A stretch of DNA of 64,000 nt, from NCBI RefSeq assembly GCF_928391935.1, contig NZ_CAKMTD010000003.1, positions 62,001-126,000 on the forward strand, in the 5' to 3' direction. This DNA is from Rothia nasimurium (GTDB lineage: Bacteria > Actinomycetota > Actinomycetes > Actinomycetales > Micrococcaceae). Position numbers and translations under genes: made by a program. Below, one piece after another: positions 21,987 through 31,376 of this stretch. The notes beneath the pieces were generated by a model. The model was not told where the DNA came from. It saw only the letters and a program-made list of their open reading frames with translations, and did not search any database. The first letter of the stretch is position 1, and every line of letters begins with the position of its first letter.

Positions 21987-23318
21987 CTACTTGACGATGG
22001 TGGTCACCCACTCCTGGCCTGCTAGGTAGCGGGCCAGCTCATTGACCTGCTCCAGGGTCACCGAGCGGACCCCCTCAAGCAGCTCATCAATCGACAGGAA
22101 CTTGCCCGAATCCAGTTCAGCCCGGCCCAGGCGGCTCATGCGGGAACCGGCGTCCTCGCTGCCCAGCACCGTTGAACCCCCCAGCTGGCCCACCACCTTC
22201 TCCAGCTCCTCCTGGGTCAGGCCCTTCTCAGCCAGCTCAGCAAAAGTAGAACGCATCAGCTCCTGTACCTGCTCGGCCTTAGCCGGCAGGCAACCCGCAT
22301 ACATGCCGAAGTAGCCCGCGTCCGAATAGGAACCGGTAAAACTAAAGGTCGAATAAGCCAGACCCCGCTTCTCCCGAATCTCCTGGAAAAGCCGGGAGGA
22401 CATACCCCCACCCAGGGCCGAGTTCAACACGCTCATGGCATAGCGGCGCTCGTCGCCCGCAATCAGACCCGGGCAACCCATCACAATATTGGTCTGCTCA
22501 AAGCCCTTCTCCAGGGTCTTCTCCCGGGCGCCAGGCACAATCACGCTCTCCGAGCGGACGCGGCGGGCAGCAGGAGCTACCCCCTCCGTCAAATCCCAGC
22601 CCCGGTTGGCCAAAGACTCAAGCACCAGATTCACAATCTCAGCATGATTCAAACTACCCGCCGCCGAAATCACCAGACGGTCAGGCGTATAAAACTGCTT
22701 GTAATGCTCCCACACCTTATCGCGGGCAACATCCGTAATCTCCTGCGGGGTACCACCAATCGGGCGGCCCAGGGGGTTAGCCCCCATCAACTGCTCAATA
22801 AAAGACTCAAAAGCAACATCGGTCGGGTCGTCCTGGTCCATAGCCAACTCTTCCAGAATCACCCCGCGCTCCTGCTCGAGGAGCTCCGGATCAAGCACCG
22901 CACCGGTCACCATATCTGCAATCACATCAATGGCCATGGCCGTATCGTCGTCCAGCACCCGCGCGTAGTAGCAGGTGTGCTCCTTAGCCGTCAGAGCGTT
23001 CGACTCCCCACCCACCCGGTCAAAAGCATTCGCAATATCCAGGGCAGAACGGGACTCAGTCCCCTTAAACAGCAAGTGCTCCAAGAAATGGGTCGACCCC
23101 AGCATCCCCGGCTGCTCATCCCGCGAACCTACCCCAATCCAGAACCCCAGGGACACAGAACGCTGGGAGGGCATCCGCTCAGTAATCACACGCACACCAC
23201 CGGGCAAAACACTCCGGCGGACCTCATTACCTCCCCCACCGGCATAAATCAGGCGACCAGTGCGGTAATCAAGCTCGTCAGTGAGCTCAGCAGTATCAAC
23301 GGGAAGCAGGACGGGCAT
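21987..23318 (-). CDS. M16-family zinc peptidase
   Basis: A 443-residue insulinase/pitrilysin-type peptidase. The inverted zinc motif HxxEH is at residues 77-81 (HFLEH), with the third ligand glutamate about 76 residues on (Glu157, in VILEEL). The second, inactive M16 domain follows. ATG preceded by GAAAGG. It is the conserved partner of pnp in actinobacteria and Firmicutes, but here a strong terminator lies between the two genes, so it may have its own promoter. The substrate is unknown; mitochondrial-processing-peptidase-like is the closest description. Confidence 0.92.
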   Translation of the reverse strand: MPVLLPVDTAELTDELDYRTGRLIYAGGGGNEVRRSVLPGGVRVITERMPSQRSVSLGFWIGVGSRDEQPGMLGSTHFLEHLLFKGTESRSALDIANAFDRVGGESNALTAKEHTCYYARVLDDDTAMAIDVIADMVTGAVLDPELLEQERGVILEELAMDQDDPTDVAFESFIEQLMGANPLGRPIGGTPQEITDVARDKVWEHYKQFYTPDRLVISAAGSLNHAEIVNLVLESLANRGWDLTEGVAPAARRVRSESVIVPGAREKTLEKGFEQTNIVMGCPGLIAGDERRYAMSVLNSALGGGMSSRLFQEIREKRGLAYSTFSFTGSYSDAGYFGMYAGCLPAKAEQVQELMRSTFAELAEKGLTQEELEKVVGQLGGSTVLGSEDAGSRMSRLGRAELDSGKFLSIDELLEGVRSVTLEQVNELARYLAGQEWVTTIVK

Positions 23319-23364
23319 AACAGCCTTTCACACGATCAAAAATCAAAGAACAAAAAATGAGAGA

Positions 23365-23400
23365 AAGGGGGCAGACACAACAGCAGGTGTCTGCCCCCTT
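23365..23400 (-). terminator. pnp terminator
   Basis: A 14-bp perfect stem (AAGGGGGCAGACAC with its complement) has an 8-nt loop and is followed on the minus strand by a T-rich tail (TTTCTCTCATTTTTTG). It separates pnp from the peptidase gene. Confidence 0.88.
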
Positions 23401-23431
23401 ATCACAGGGCTAAAGGGTAGCCGGGCAGAGC

Positions 23432-25672
23432 CTACTCTTCGTCTGCGCCGTCTGCATCAGCCAGGTCTTCGTCAGCGACGACAGGAACCAGGGAGAGCTT
23501 GCCACGATCATCAATCTTGGAGATCTCAACCTGGACCTTCTGGCCAACCCCAACGACGTCCTCAACATCATCGACGCGCTTACCACCGTTGAGCTTGCGC
23601 AGCTCGGAGATGTGCAGCAGGCCGTCCTTACCGGGGGTCAGGGAGACGAAAGCACCGAAGGTGGTGGTCTTGACGACGGTGCCCAGGTAGCGCTCGCCGA
23701 CCTCGGGAACCTGCGGGTTAGCAATCGCGTTGATGGCTGCGCGGGCTGCCTCAGCGGAGGGGCCGTCGGTGGCGCCGATGTAGACGGTGCCGTCGTCCTC
23801 GATGGAGATGTCGGTGCCGGTGTCTTCCTGGATCTGGTTGATCATCTTGCCCTTGGGGCCGATAACCTCACCGATCTTGGCGACGGGAACCTGGACGGAG
23901 ATCACGCGGGGGGCGTAGTCGCTCATTTCATCGGGGGCGTCAATGGCGGCATTGATGACCTCGAGGATGTGCAGGCGGGCTTCACGGGCCTGGGTCAGGG
24001 CGCCAGCCAGGACGGAGGCGGGAATGCCGTCGAGCTTGGTGTCCAGCTGGATAGCGGTGACGAACTCGGAGGTACCTGCGACCTTGAAGTCCATATCGCC
24101 CAGGGCGTCCTCAGCACCGAGAATGTCGGTGAGGGCTGCGTAGCGGGTTTCGCCGTCAACCTCGTCAGAGACAAGACCCATAGCGATACCGGCGACGGGG
24201 GCGCGGAGGGGCACACCGGCGTTCAGCAGGGAGAGGGTGGAGGCACAGACGGAACCCATGGAGGTTGAACCGTTGGAGCCCAGGGCCTCAGATACCTGAC
24301 GGATAGCGTAGGGGAACTCCTCACGGGAGGGCAGGACCGGGGTCAGGGCGCGTTCAGCCAGGGCACCGTGGCCGATTTCGCGACGCTTGGGTGAGCCCAC
24401 GCGGCCGGTTTCACCGGTTGAGTAGGGCGGGAAGTTGTAGTGGTGGATGTAGCGCTTGGACTTGACCGGGTAGAGGGAGTCCAGCTGCTGCTCCATCTTG
24501 AGCATGTTCAGGGTGGTGACACCCATGATCTGGGTTTCGCCACGCTCGAAGATAGCAGAGCCGTGGACGCGGGGCAGGACCTCAACCTCAGCAGTCAGCT
24601 GGCGGATGTCGGTCAGGCCACGGCCGTCGATACGGACCTGCTCGGTCAGAATACGCTGACGCACAACGTGCTTGGTCAGGGCGTTAAAGGCGGCGTTGAC
24701 TTCGTCCTCGCGGCCTTCGAACTCCTTGCCCTCACCGGCGAGAGCTTCAAGGATCTCCTGCTGCAGGTCAGCGGACGCGGTTTCGCGGTCCTGCTTACCG
24801 GCGATGGAGTAGACCTCAACGATCTTGGGCTCAAACGACTTAACGGCTTCGTCGATTTCTGCGGCACGCTCACCGAAGATGGGCAGGTCCAGGGCGGGCT
24901 TACCAGCGCGGGCAGCCAGGTCAGCCTGGGCCTTACAGAGGGCAGCAATGAAGGGCTTAGCAGCTTCAAGACCCTCAGCAACGATCTCTTCGGTGGGGGC
25001 GGTAGCGCCGTCTTCCTTAATGAGCTTCCAGGAGTTGTCGGTTGCTTCTGCCTCAACCATCATGATGGCGACGTCCTCGGTGCCGTCAGCCTTGGTGACG
25101 ACGCGACCGGCAACAGCCATGTCGAAGACGGCGTTCTCCAGCTGGGAGAACTTGGGGAAGCAGACCCACTGGCCGTCGATCAGGGCGACGCGCACACCGC
25201 CGACGGGGCCCGCAAAGGGGGCACCGGACAGGGTGGTGGAGCAAGACGCTGCGTTGATCGCAACGGTGTTGTAGATTTCGTCAGGCTCAATGGTCAGGAC
25301 GGTGACAACAACCTGAACCTCGTTGCGGATACCCTTCTTGAAGGCAGGACGCAGGGGGCGGTCGATCAGACGGGCGGCCAGAATCGCCTCGGTTGAGGGG
25401 CGGCCTTCGCGGCGGAAGAAGGAGCCGGGGATCTTACCGGCTGCGTACATGCGCTCTTCAACATCTACGGTCAGGGGGAAGAAGTCAAAGCCGTCGCGGG
25501 GGGACTTGCCAATGGCAGTCGCTGACAGCAGGGTGGTTTCGTCGTCAATAGTGACCAGGGCAGAACCTGCTGCCTGCTTGGCAAGACGGCCGGTTTCAAA
25601 ACGGACAACGCGCTTACCAAACTTGCCGTTGTCAATGATTGCTTCTGCAAACTGAATTTCGGGACCTTCCAA
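23432..25672 (-). CDS. pnp: Polyribonucleotide nucleotidyltransferase (PNPase)
   Basis: PNPase degrades RNA 3-prime to 5-prime by phosphorolysis. Two RNase PH domains, a KH domain ([16 protein letters not shown], ~600-620) and an S1 domain ([15 protein letters not shown], ~670-685) are seen; 746 residues. The start is TTG at 25670-25672 with an excellent GGAGG four bases upstream. It lies 240 bp downstream of rpsO, the standard order. The acidic tail ends the protein. Confidence 0.96.
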   Translation of the reverse strand: MEGPEIQFAEAIIDNGKFGKRVVRFETGRLAKQAAGSALVTIDDETTLLSATAIGKSPRDGFDFFPLTVDVEERMYAAGKIPGSFFRREGRPSTEAILAARLIDRPLRPAFKKGIRNEVQVVVTVLTIEPDEIYNTVAINAASCSTTLSGAPFAGPVGGVRVALIDGQWVCFPKFSQLENAVFDMAVAGRVVTKADGTEDVAIMMVEAEATDNSWKLIKEDGATAPTEEIVAEGLEAAKPFIAALCKAQADLAARAGKPALDLPIFGERAAEIDEAVKSFEPKIVEVYSIAGKQDRETASADLQQEILEALAGEGKEFEGREDEVNAAFNALTKHVVRQRILTEQVRIDGRGLTDIRQLTAEVEVLPRVHGSAIFERGETQIMGVTTLNMLKMEQQLDSLYPVKSKRYIHHYNFPPYSTGETGRVGSPKRREIGHGALAERALTPVLPSREEFPYAIRQVSEALGSNGSTSMGSVCASTLSLLNAGVPLRAPVAGIAMGLVSDEVDGETRYAALTDILGAEDALGDMDFKVAGTSEFVTAIQLDTKLDGIPASVLAGALTQAREARLHILEVINAAIDAPDEMSDYAPRVISVQVPVAKIGEVIGPKGKMINQIQEDTGTDISIEDDGTVYIGATDGPSAEAARAAINAIANPQVPEVGERYLGTVVKTTTFGAFVSLTPGKDGLLHISELRKLNGGKRVDDVEDVVGVGQKVQVEISKIDDRGKLSLVPVVADEDLADADGADEE

Positions 25673-25822
25673 GGTTCCTCCATTTCTATCTTCTGCGCCG
25701 CGACTTCGGTCTTCGATTGAGGCCCACAGACACCACCCTAAAGGGCTGCTTCTGTAAACCGCTACCGAGGACCGTCAAAGTCCGCGGCGACTTATTTCTA
25801 AATTGGGGGGTACCGGGTGTGG

Positions 25823-25897
25823 GTGAGGGCGTCGCCCTAGCCCCGTGCGTCCTTGCCCAAAGGCAGAGGAGGCGGACGAGGCGGGTTACGCCCTCAC
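25823..25897 (-). promoter_or_regulatory. Inverted repeat in the rpsO-pnp gap
   Basis: GTGAGGGCGT (25823-25832) and ACGCCCTCAC (25888-25897) form a perfect 10-bp inverted repeat with a 55-nt loop just after the rpsO stop, in a 240-bp gap. It could be a long hairpin that is an RNase III-type processing site or an rpsO end. The role is inferred. Confidence 0.4.
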
Positions 25898-25913
25898 GCT
25901 CACAAACCTGGTG

Positions 25914-26183
25914 TTATCGGCGGATACCGAGACGCTCGATGAGGGCGCGGTAACGCTCGATGTCGACGCTCTTGAGGTAGCCGAGCAGGTTGCGACGGCG
26001 ACCAACGAGGATCATCAGACCACGACGTGAGTGGTGGTCGTGCTTGTGGAACTTGAGGTGTTCGGTCAGGTCGGTGATACGACGAGTCAGAACTGCAACC
26101 TGAACCTCGGGTGAACCGGTGTCACCTTCGTGGGTTGCGTATTCCTTCATGATTTCCTGCTTGATCTTGGGATCAAGAGCCAT
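25914..26183 (-). CDS. rpsO: 30S ribosomal protein S15
   Basis: An 89-residue S15, binding 16S rRNA helices in the central domain. Typical motifs: [35 protein letters not shown] and [16 protein letters not shown] start. Followed by pnp. Confidence 0.98.
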   Translation of the reverse strand: MALDPKIKQEIMKEYATHEGDTGSPEVQVAVLTRRITDLTEHLKFHKHDHHSRRGLMILVGRRRNLLGYLKSVDIERYRALIERLGIRR

Positions 26184-26461
26184 GGTGTAACTCCTAGAGT
26201 TAGTGCCGTGTACGGCCCGGTCAACATTTTTGCTGCCGGGGTGAGGGCCACCAGCCTCAGCTGGGGCTTCTGTAGGTAACTGCCACGGACTGCGGTCACA
26301 TACAGTCTCAACTCTACCGCAGAGTAGAGGGTGCGGGGAAGAGGTCAGCCTGTGGTAGTTGGCTCACCCGGATGCCCCGCTCCCCTCCCCAACCACGGAA
26401 GACTCCCGGGGCGGGCAGGGCGGACGTCCTGAGGCCAGCAGAAGGGGCGGACGCCCGGGCC

Positions 26462-26770
26462 CTAGGCGGCCTTCTTCTGTCGGCCAAAAGCCAGGGAGGC
26501 GAGCGCGGTAGCCCCGGTCACGGCGCACACAGCAGGCCAGGGGCCGATCTTCTTGTGCAGGGCATGGGAGTAGCCGAAAGCGCCCAGGTAGACACCGGTC
26601 AGGGCAGCTGCGGTGCCGGTACCGGCGTTCTTCTTCCAGCCGGCAAAAGCGGCAGCACCACCGGCGGCCAGGGCAACCCCGCCCAGGGCGCGGACGCCGG
26701 TTGCCCGGGCAACCTTATAGCCACCCATCAGGCCAGCAGAGGCAGCAGCAGTAGGAATCAATACGTTCAT
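26462..26770 (-). CDS. Small hydrophobic membrane protein, unknown function
   Basis: This 102-residue protein, with ATG at 26768-26770 and GGAG upstream, is almost entirely small and hydrophobic (Ala/Gly-rich), with three to four probable membrane helices and a basic C-terminus (RQKKAA). I do not recognise a family. The open frame extends 66 bp upstream into repeat element A, but those codons look non-coding. It stands alone between rpsO and luxS. Confidence 0.6.
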   Translation of the reverse strand: MNVLIPTAAASAGLMGGYKVARATGVRALGGVALAAGGAAAFAGWKKNAGTGTAAALTGVYLGAFGYSHALHKKIGPWPAVCAVTGATALASLAFGRQKKAA

Positions 26771-27093
26771 GGTTAACACTCCACAATCTTCTTGGTTAGG
26801 TTCTGGGGGCGCAAAAGACGCCCCTGACGCCGACAACCGCTCTCACGTCTCGCCCTGGCGGGCTCGCCGTAGTTCGCCGTCAGCCTCGCATGCTCGGCTG
26901 ATTCGTAAGAGTTTCTGTTTCGCTACGCGGAAACCCTCACTCATCCCTTCCACGTCGGCTATTCAGGGGCGTCCTTGCGCCAGAGGTTAAGCCAGTGTGA
27001 GCTGGGGTGAGGTGAGCTCGTATAAATCAGCCTATATTGAGTAGATTACTCCGCAGCTAGCGCTTGTGCCCTGAGCCTGGGAGAATGGGAACC
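26771..27093. other. Divergent intergenic region with element A and luxS promoter
   Basis: This 323-bp gap contains repeat element A (26802-26985). The remaining ~105 bp before luxS is AT-richer and holds a plausible -10 (TATATT, 27033-27038) for luxS. No gene was seen. Confidence 0.6.
26802..26985 (-). repeat. Intergenic element, copy A
   Basis: About 184 bp. The left arm (CTGGGGGCGC, then GACGCCCCTGA) and right arm (TCAGGGGCGTC, then GCGCCAGAG) are complementary with small mismatches. Inside them lie GCCGAC and GTCGGC, and then a core shared with copies B and C: CAGCCTCGCATGCTCGGCTG, and TTTCGCTACGCGGAAACCC followed by CTCATCC. Copies A and C run in the same direction, opposite to copy B. 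It is the only copy in a divergent intergenic gap. Confidence 0.8.
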
Positions 27094-27576
27094 ATGCAAA
27101 AGCCTGAGAATTTTGAGAAGCAGAAGACGAACGTCGAATCTTTTGACCTGGACCATACCGCTGTGGCGGCCCCCTATGTGCGCGTAGCCGACCGCAAGAC
27201 CCTTCCGGGTGGGGACGTCCTGGTTAAGTACGATGTGCGCTTCACCCAGCCCAATAAGGGCCACCTGGGCATGAAAGCGATTCACTCCATTGAGCACATG
27301 ACCGCCCACCACATGCGCAACCACACCGACGCCCTGATTGATTTTTCCCCCATGGGCTGCCAGACCGGCTTTTACGCCCTGACCCTGGGCGTAGAACCGG
27401 CAGATTTCATGCAGATCCTTGCCGTCACCATGCAAGACCTCCTGGACGCCACCGAAGTTCCGGCCGCCAACGAGGTGCAGTGCGGCTGGGGCGCCAACCA
27501 CTCCCTAGAGGAGGCACAGGCGGCCGTCCGCGACTTCTTGGCCCGCAAGGACGAGTGGGAACAGGTGATGGCATAG
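27094..27576 (+). CDS. luxS: S-ribosylhomocysteine lyase
   Basis: LuxS cleaves S-ribosylhomocysteine to homocysteine and DPD, the precursor of the signal AI-2. The metal site His64-x2-Glu67-His68 (HSIEH) with Cys130 (VQCG), and catalytic Cys89 (MGCQTGFY), are intact; 160 residues is standard. I chose ATG 27094 with GGGAGA upstream over an earlier in-frame TTG (27064), which adds unconserved residues. The stop TAG abuts the mtnN ATG with no gap, which makes translational coupling likely. Confidence 0.97.
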   Translation: MQKPENFEKQKTNVESFDLDHTAVAAPYVRVADRKTLPGGDVLVKYDVRFTQPNKGHLGMKAIHSIEHMTAHHMRNHTDALIDFSPMGCQTGFYALTLGVEPADFMQILAVTMQDLLDATEVPAANEVQCGWGANHSLEEAQAAVRDFLARKDEWEQVMA

Positions 27577-28317
27577 ATGGCAGCTTTTACCCTCCCTGCA
27601 GGCTTCGAGAAGGCCGCTATTATTCAGGTGGCCATGGACGTTGAGGCCGCCCCCTTCCTCGAAAAAACCCAGGCTGTCGGTGACGCCTACGCCCTAGGCG
27701 AGGCCGAGTTCTACCCGCGAGCACTCGCAACCGACTCCGGTGACCTCAAAATCCTGCTGGTGCGCTCCAAGATCGGCTTGGTCAATGCCGCCACCGCCCT
27801 GACTGTTGCCCTGTCGCTGGTTCCTGCCCCGCGCCTCGTCCTGTCAGCCGGTACCGCAGGTGGCCTGCGGGCCGATGTTGAGGTGGGCGATCTGGCGATC
27901 GGCACCGAGTACACCTACACGGACGCGGACGCCACCGCTTTCGGCTACGAGTTCGGGCAGGTGCCGGGCATGCCCGCAACCTACGCAACCCAACCCGCCC
28001 TCCTCGACCAGGCCAGGGCCGCAGCAGCCGCCTACAGCGGCGAAGGTACCCCCCTCTTCGGGCAGATGCTTGCCGGTGGCTCCTTCGTCACCGCCAAAAA
28101 TGTCAAAGACACCCGCGAGATCTTCCCGCAGGCCATCTCCACCGACATGGAAACCACCGCCCTAGCCCAGATCTGCACCAGCCGCCAGATCCCCTTCCTG
28201 GCGATCCGAGGAATCTCAGACCTCTGCGGCCCGGCAGCCGACCAGGACTTCCACATGGACGCCCCCATCGTCGCCGAACGAAGCGCCACCCTGGCCCTCG
28301 CCGTCCTGGCCCGCTAA
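27577..28317 (+). CDS. mtnN: 5-methylthioadenosine/S-adenosylhomocysteine nucleosidase
   Basis: MtnN (Pfs) removes adenine from SAH and MTA and supplies LuxS with its substrate. Seen: LSAGTAGGL near residue 90, substrate-binding DMETTA near 190-195 and the catalytic Asp in GISDL near 214. 246 residues. It begins on the base after the luxS stop, so luxS-mtnN is a compact two-gene operon making AI-2, and recycling the SAM by-product. A 12-bp hairpin follows. Confidence 0.95.
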   Translation: MAAFTLPAGFEKAAIIQVAMDVEAAPFLEKTQAVGDAYALGEAEFYPRALATDSGDLKILLVRSKIGLVNAATALTVALSLVPAPRLVLSAGTAGGLRADVEVGDLAIGTEYTYTDADATAFGYEFGQVPGMPATYATQPALLDQARAAAAAYSGEGTPLFGQMLAGGSFVTAKNVKDTREIFPQAISTDMETTALAQICTSRQIPFLAIRGISDLCGPAADQDFHMDAPIVAERSATLALAVLAR

Positions 28318-28325
28318 CACCCCCG

Positions 28326-28356
28326 CCCTGCCTCCCTCCACCCCAGGGAGGCAGGG
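28326..28356 (+). terminator. Hairpin after mtnN
   Basis: A 12-bp perfect stem (CCCTGCCTCCCT with AGGGAGGCAGGG) and a 7-nt loop, 8 bp past the mtnN stop. There is no T tract. Confidence 0.55.
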
Positions 28357-28400
28357 AGCGCCCCTGCACCCCTACCCCTCGCACCCAAGGAAAACACCGC

Positions 28401-29225
28401 ATGTACCAGCACACCCTCCGCGACGGTAACCCCATCCCCGCCCTGGGCCTGGGAACCTACCCCCTCTCCAACGTCGAAGCTGAGGTCACCGTCTCCGAAG
28501 CAATCAACCGGGGCTACCGGCTGGTTGATACCGCCGTGAATTATGAGAACGAAAAAGGTGTCGGCAAGGGCGTGCGACGCTCCGGCGTGAAACGCGAGGA
28601 CATCTTCGTCCAGTCCAAGCTGCCCGGCCGCGACCACGGGGCGAAGAAAGTGCGCCCCTCCCTGGAAGGCACCCTCGAACGGATGGGCCTGGACTACCTG
28701 GACGCCTACCTGATCCACTGGCCCAACCCCTCCCAGGGCCTCTACCTTGAGACCTGGCAGGCCATGATTGAGCTGCAGGAGGAGGGCCTGGTCAAGTCCA
28801 TCGGCGTCAGCAACTTCCTCCCCGAACATATTGACCGCTTAATCGCTGAAACCGGGGTCACCCCGGCCATCAACCAGATTGAGTTGCACCCCTACTCCCA
28901 GAAGGCCGACTGGGTCAGCTACAACTTCAGTAAAGCTATTTTGACCCAGTGCTGGTCGCCCCTGGGCCGCAAGACCCCCCTGCTCAAGGACGCCACCCTG
29001 GCTGCCCTCGCCCAGGAGCTAGGCAAGACCCCGGCCCAGGTCGTCCTGCGCTGGGAGGTCCAGAAGAACCTTGTGCCCCTGCCCAAGTCCTCCTCCACCA
29101 GCCGCCTGGAGGAAAACCTGGACGTCTTCTCCTGGGAACTATCAGAAACCCAGGTAGCCCGAATCGACGCCCTAGAAGCCGGCGTAGGCCGCGGGTTTGA
29201 CCCGAATACACACGAAGAGATGTAG
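28401..29225 (+). CDS. Aldo/keto reductase
   Basis: A 274-residue NADPH-dependent reductase of the 2,5-diketo-D-gluconate reductase/AKR5 type. The full catalytic tetrad is visible: Asp43 and Tyr48 (VDTAVNYENE), Lys73 (QSKLPG) and His106 (YLIHWP), with the cofactor-binding LPKSSS motif near the end. The natural substrate cannot be assigned. ATG with AAGGA upstream. Confidence 0.92.
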   Translation: MYQHTLRDGNPIPALGLGTYPLSNVEAEVTVSEAINRGYRLVDTAVNYENEKGVGKGVRRSGVKREDIFVQSKLPGRDHGAKKVRPSLEGTLERMGLDYLDAYLIHWPNPSQGLYLETWQAMIELQEEGLVKSIGVSNFLPEHIDRLIAETGVTPAINQIELHPYSQKADWVSYNFSKAILTQCWSPLGRKTPLLKDATLAALAQELGKTPAQVVLRWEVQKNLVPLPKSSSTSRLEENLDVFSWELSETQVARIDALEAGVGRGFDPNTHEEM

Positions 29226-29242
29226 AACCTGCAGATCACACA

Positions 29243-29280
29243 AAAGTTCCCGGAATAAGCACTCTTATTCCGGGAACTTT
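29243..29280. terminator. Bidirectional terminator, aldo/keto reductase / ribF
   Basis: A 17-bp perfect stem (AAAGTTCCCGGAATAAG with its complement) and a 4-nt loop lie between convergent stops 29225 and 29293. Confidence 0.88.
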
Positions 29281-29292
29281 GTATAGGGGGTT

Positions 29293-30249
29293 CTAGTTGA
29301 TACCGAGAATGGTCTTGGCCTGCTCGACGTCGGCGTGCATTTGCTCAATGAGGGCTTCAACGCCCCGGTAGGCCACCATGCCGCGCAGGTAGTCCACGAA
29401 CTCTAAAGTAACGTGCTGGCCGTAGAGGTTAAAATCTTCAACCTTTTCCTGGGGGCGGCCAATGACGTGGGCTTCAACCTGGCGGGTGGTGATTCCCTCA
29501 AAGGTAGGGTTGGTACCCACCGATACGGCAACAGGGTGGCGGGTGCCTGCCTCGTCGATCAGCCAACCGGCGTAGACGCCGTCGCCGGGCACCAGGCCCA
29601 CCGAGTCGACATCCATGTTAGCCGTGGGGAAGCCAAGTTCGCGGCCGCGGGCAGCCCCGTGAACGACCTCGCCCCGCATGTAATGGTTGCGGCCCAAGAT
29701 AGCGGCGGCGTCAGCGACCCGACCCTCAGCCAGCAGCTGCCGAATAGAGGTGGACGAGCAGCGGCGGTCGTCCTGGGCCAGCAGGTCTTCTACCACCAGC
29801 ACCTCAAAGCCGAACTTTTCGCCCAGCTCTTTCATGGTGCCCAGGTCCCCGGAGTTGTTGGTGCCGAAGCGCACGTCGTCGCCAATGACCACGAACTGGG
29901 CCTTGAGGGCGTCCACAAAGGTGCGCTTGACGAACTCTTCGGGGGTTTGGGCGGCGAAGGAAAGATTGTAGTGCAGCAACAGGTAGTAGTCGACACCCAG
30001 GTCTTCAAGGATTTCCTGGCGGCCCTGCTGGCCCATGATTTCAATATGGACGCCTGCGGGCCCGTGGACGCGGGCCGGGTGGGGGTCAAAAGACACGGCA
30101 ACGGACGACAGGCCGTGAACCCGGGCGGTGGACACCAGGGTGGAGAGCACCTTTTGGTGGCCGATATGGACGCCGTCGAAATTGCCGATGGTCACGACGG
30201 TGGGCCCGAAGTCGGCGGGGATCTGGGCGAGATCGGTAAAGCGCTTCAC
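29293..30249 (-). CDS. ribF: Bifunctional riboflavin kinase/FAD synthetase
   Basis: RibF converts riboflavin to FMN and then FAD. The adenylyltransferase motif GNFDGVHIGH is at residues 22-31, and the riboflavin kinase GFPTAN motif is near residue 206. 318 residues. GTG start at 30247-30249 with GGAG upstream. It is the last gene of the rimP-to-ribF run, with two membrane-protein genes between it and truB. Confidence 0.95.
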   Translation of the reverse strand: MKRFTDLAQIPADFGPTVVTIGNFDGVHIGHQKVLSTLVSTARVHGLSSVAVSFDPHPARVHGPAGVHIEIMGQQGRQEILEDLGVDYYLLLHYNLSFAAQTPEEFVKRTFVDALKAQFVVIGDDVRFGTNNSGDLGTMKELGEKFGFEVLVVEDLLAQDDRRCSSTSIRQLLAEGRVADAAAILGRNHYMRGEVVHGAARGRELGFPTANMDVDSVGLVPGDGVYAGWLIDEAGTRHPVAVSVGTNPTFEGITTRQVEAHVIGRPQEKVEDFNLYGQHVTLEFVDYLRGMVAYRGVEALIEQMHADVEQAKTILGIN

Positions 30250-30326
30250 TGTGCTCCTCTGGTGGGTTGCTACGAGTTCTATACTACGCGGATTTGGGAC
30301 CGGGTGCTGGCGGTAGGGTAAGACTT

Positions 30327-30752
30327 CTACCGACTGGCGCGTGAGGGGCGGGTTTTATTCAACCACCACAGACCCACCATGGGCAGGATCAGCGGGATGT
30401 AGCCATAGCCGGAGCCGAAGTGGGACCAGACCGAGGCCAGCTCAAAATGCTGGGGTTGCAGGTAGGAGAACACCCCGATCAGAAGTACCCCAGCCATTTC
30501 GATACCAACGGCGGCCAGGGAAATCTTCCAGGCCCCCTCCCCCTTCTTGGCTAGGGCAATGGTAGCCACCAGGTAGATGAGGGCGGAGAGGGCTGAAAGG
30601 CCGATAGACAGGGGGGCCTCATCAAACTTGCGGATCATCTGGTAGAGGGCACGGGCACCAGCTGAGAGGGTAAAGACGCCGTAAATAACGACGAGGAGGC
30701 GGCCGAAGCCGCTATTTTTTGTAGCGGAGGCTTTGTTCTGTGTTTGATTCAT
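30327..30752 (-). CDS. Four-helix membrane protein, unknown function
   Basis: A 141-residue protein with about four membrane segments after a polar Gln/Asn/Lys-rich leader, ending in a basic tail. The ATG at 30750-30752 is preceded by GGAAG; the longer open frame runs through repeat element B and is not believed. Small integral membrane proteins next to truB/ribF occur in other actinobacteria, but I cannot name the family. The conserved-looking stretch is YGYIPLILPMVGLWWL. Confidence 0.75.
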   Translation of the reverse strand: MNQTQNKASATKNSGFGRLLVVIYGVFTLSAGARALYQMIRKFDEAPLSIGLSALSALIYLVATIALAKKGEGAWKISLAAVGIEMAGVLLIGVFSYLQPQHFELASVWSHFGSGYGYIPLILPMVGLWWLNKTRPSRASR

Positions 30753-30811
30753 TGTCTTCTTCCATCTCCCATGCAATGTTGATCTTGCTCTTACTGGCGT
30801 TTCTAGCCTTG

Positions 30812-30978
30812 AGCGCAGGGCGTGCGCTTGTAGCCGACTGGCTGGGATGAGCGAGCATTTCCGCGAAGCGAAAAAGAAATCTTCGCGAATCAGCCGAGCC
30901 TGCGAGGCTACACGAATTGGGTGAGCGCCCCAGCGCGAGCCCAAGAAGGTTAGTCGGCGAGAGCGCACGCCCTGCGCT
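30812..30978 (+). repeat. Intergenic element, copy B
   Basis: A 167-bp element bounded by a perfect 17-bp inverted repeat (AGCGCAGGGCGTGCGCT, 30812-30828, with its complement at 30962-30978). Next inside lie GCCGACT (30833-30839) and AGTCGGC (30952-30958), then the shared core: ATTTCCGCGAAGCGAAAAAG and AATCAGCCGAGCCTGCGAGG. It begins 20 bp past the stop of the 30998-31372 gene, and ends before the next gene of the same strand. The arm sequence is different from copies A and C. Confidence 0.85.
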
Positions 30979-30997
30979 TACTTTTTGCCACATCGGC

Positions 30998-31372
30998 CTA
31001 GTAGTAGTACCAGAGCATGTTCATTCGGTGCACCATGATAATCAGCACCGGGCCGGTGAGGCCCAGTACCAGGGTGGACCAGTGGGTGCGTTCAGACAGG
31101 GACCAGATGAAGGTGCCCACGGGGATAATCATGGCGGTGAGCAGGTAGCCGTAGTATTCGAGCCAGTCGCCGGAGGGGCCGTCCGTCATAACCTGCATGA
31201 TGATGGAGCCGACCAGGTAAATCAGGAGGAAGGCTTCGAGGACGATGACGGAGCCCTGGGACCAGTCGTCGGGGGCGGCTCCTCTCAGGAAGCGGATGAG
31301 GCAGATGAGGAAGGAGGCTAGGCCGAGGAGGGTGATTGCCCAGAACCAGAGGTCGAGTCCAGCGATCATCAT
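30998..31372 (-). CDS. Small membrane protein, unknown function
   Basis: A 124-residue protein with four probable membrane segments and the odd terminus MLWYYY. Two ATGs (31372, 31369) are adjacent; a ribosome-binding site is weak, and the gene starts 4 bp after the truB stop, so it is probably coupled to truB. I do not recognise the family. Its frame is open to 31528 but that part overlaps the truB coding region. Confidence 0.75.
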   Translation of the reverse strand: MMIAGLDLWFWAITLLGLASFLICLIRFLRGAAPDDWSQGSVIVLEAFLLIYLVGSIIMQVMTDGPSGDWLEYYGYLLTAMIIPVGTFIWSLSERTHWSTLVLGLTGPVLIIMVHRMNMLWYYY

Positions 31373-31376
31373 GGGG

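Noticed and set aside
24440-25396. Long plus-strand open frame opposite pnp
   Set aside because: Antisense shadow of a highly biased gene; no ribosome-binding site and no recognisable domain.
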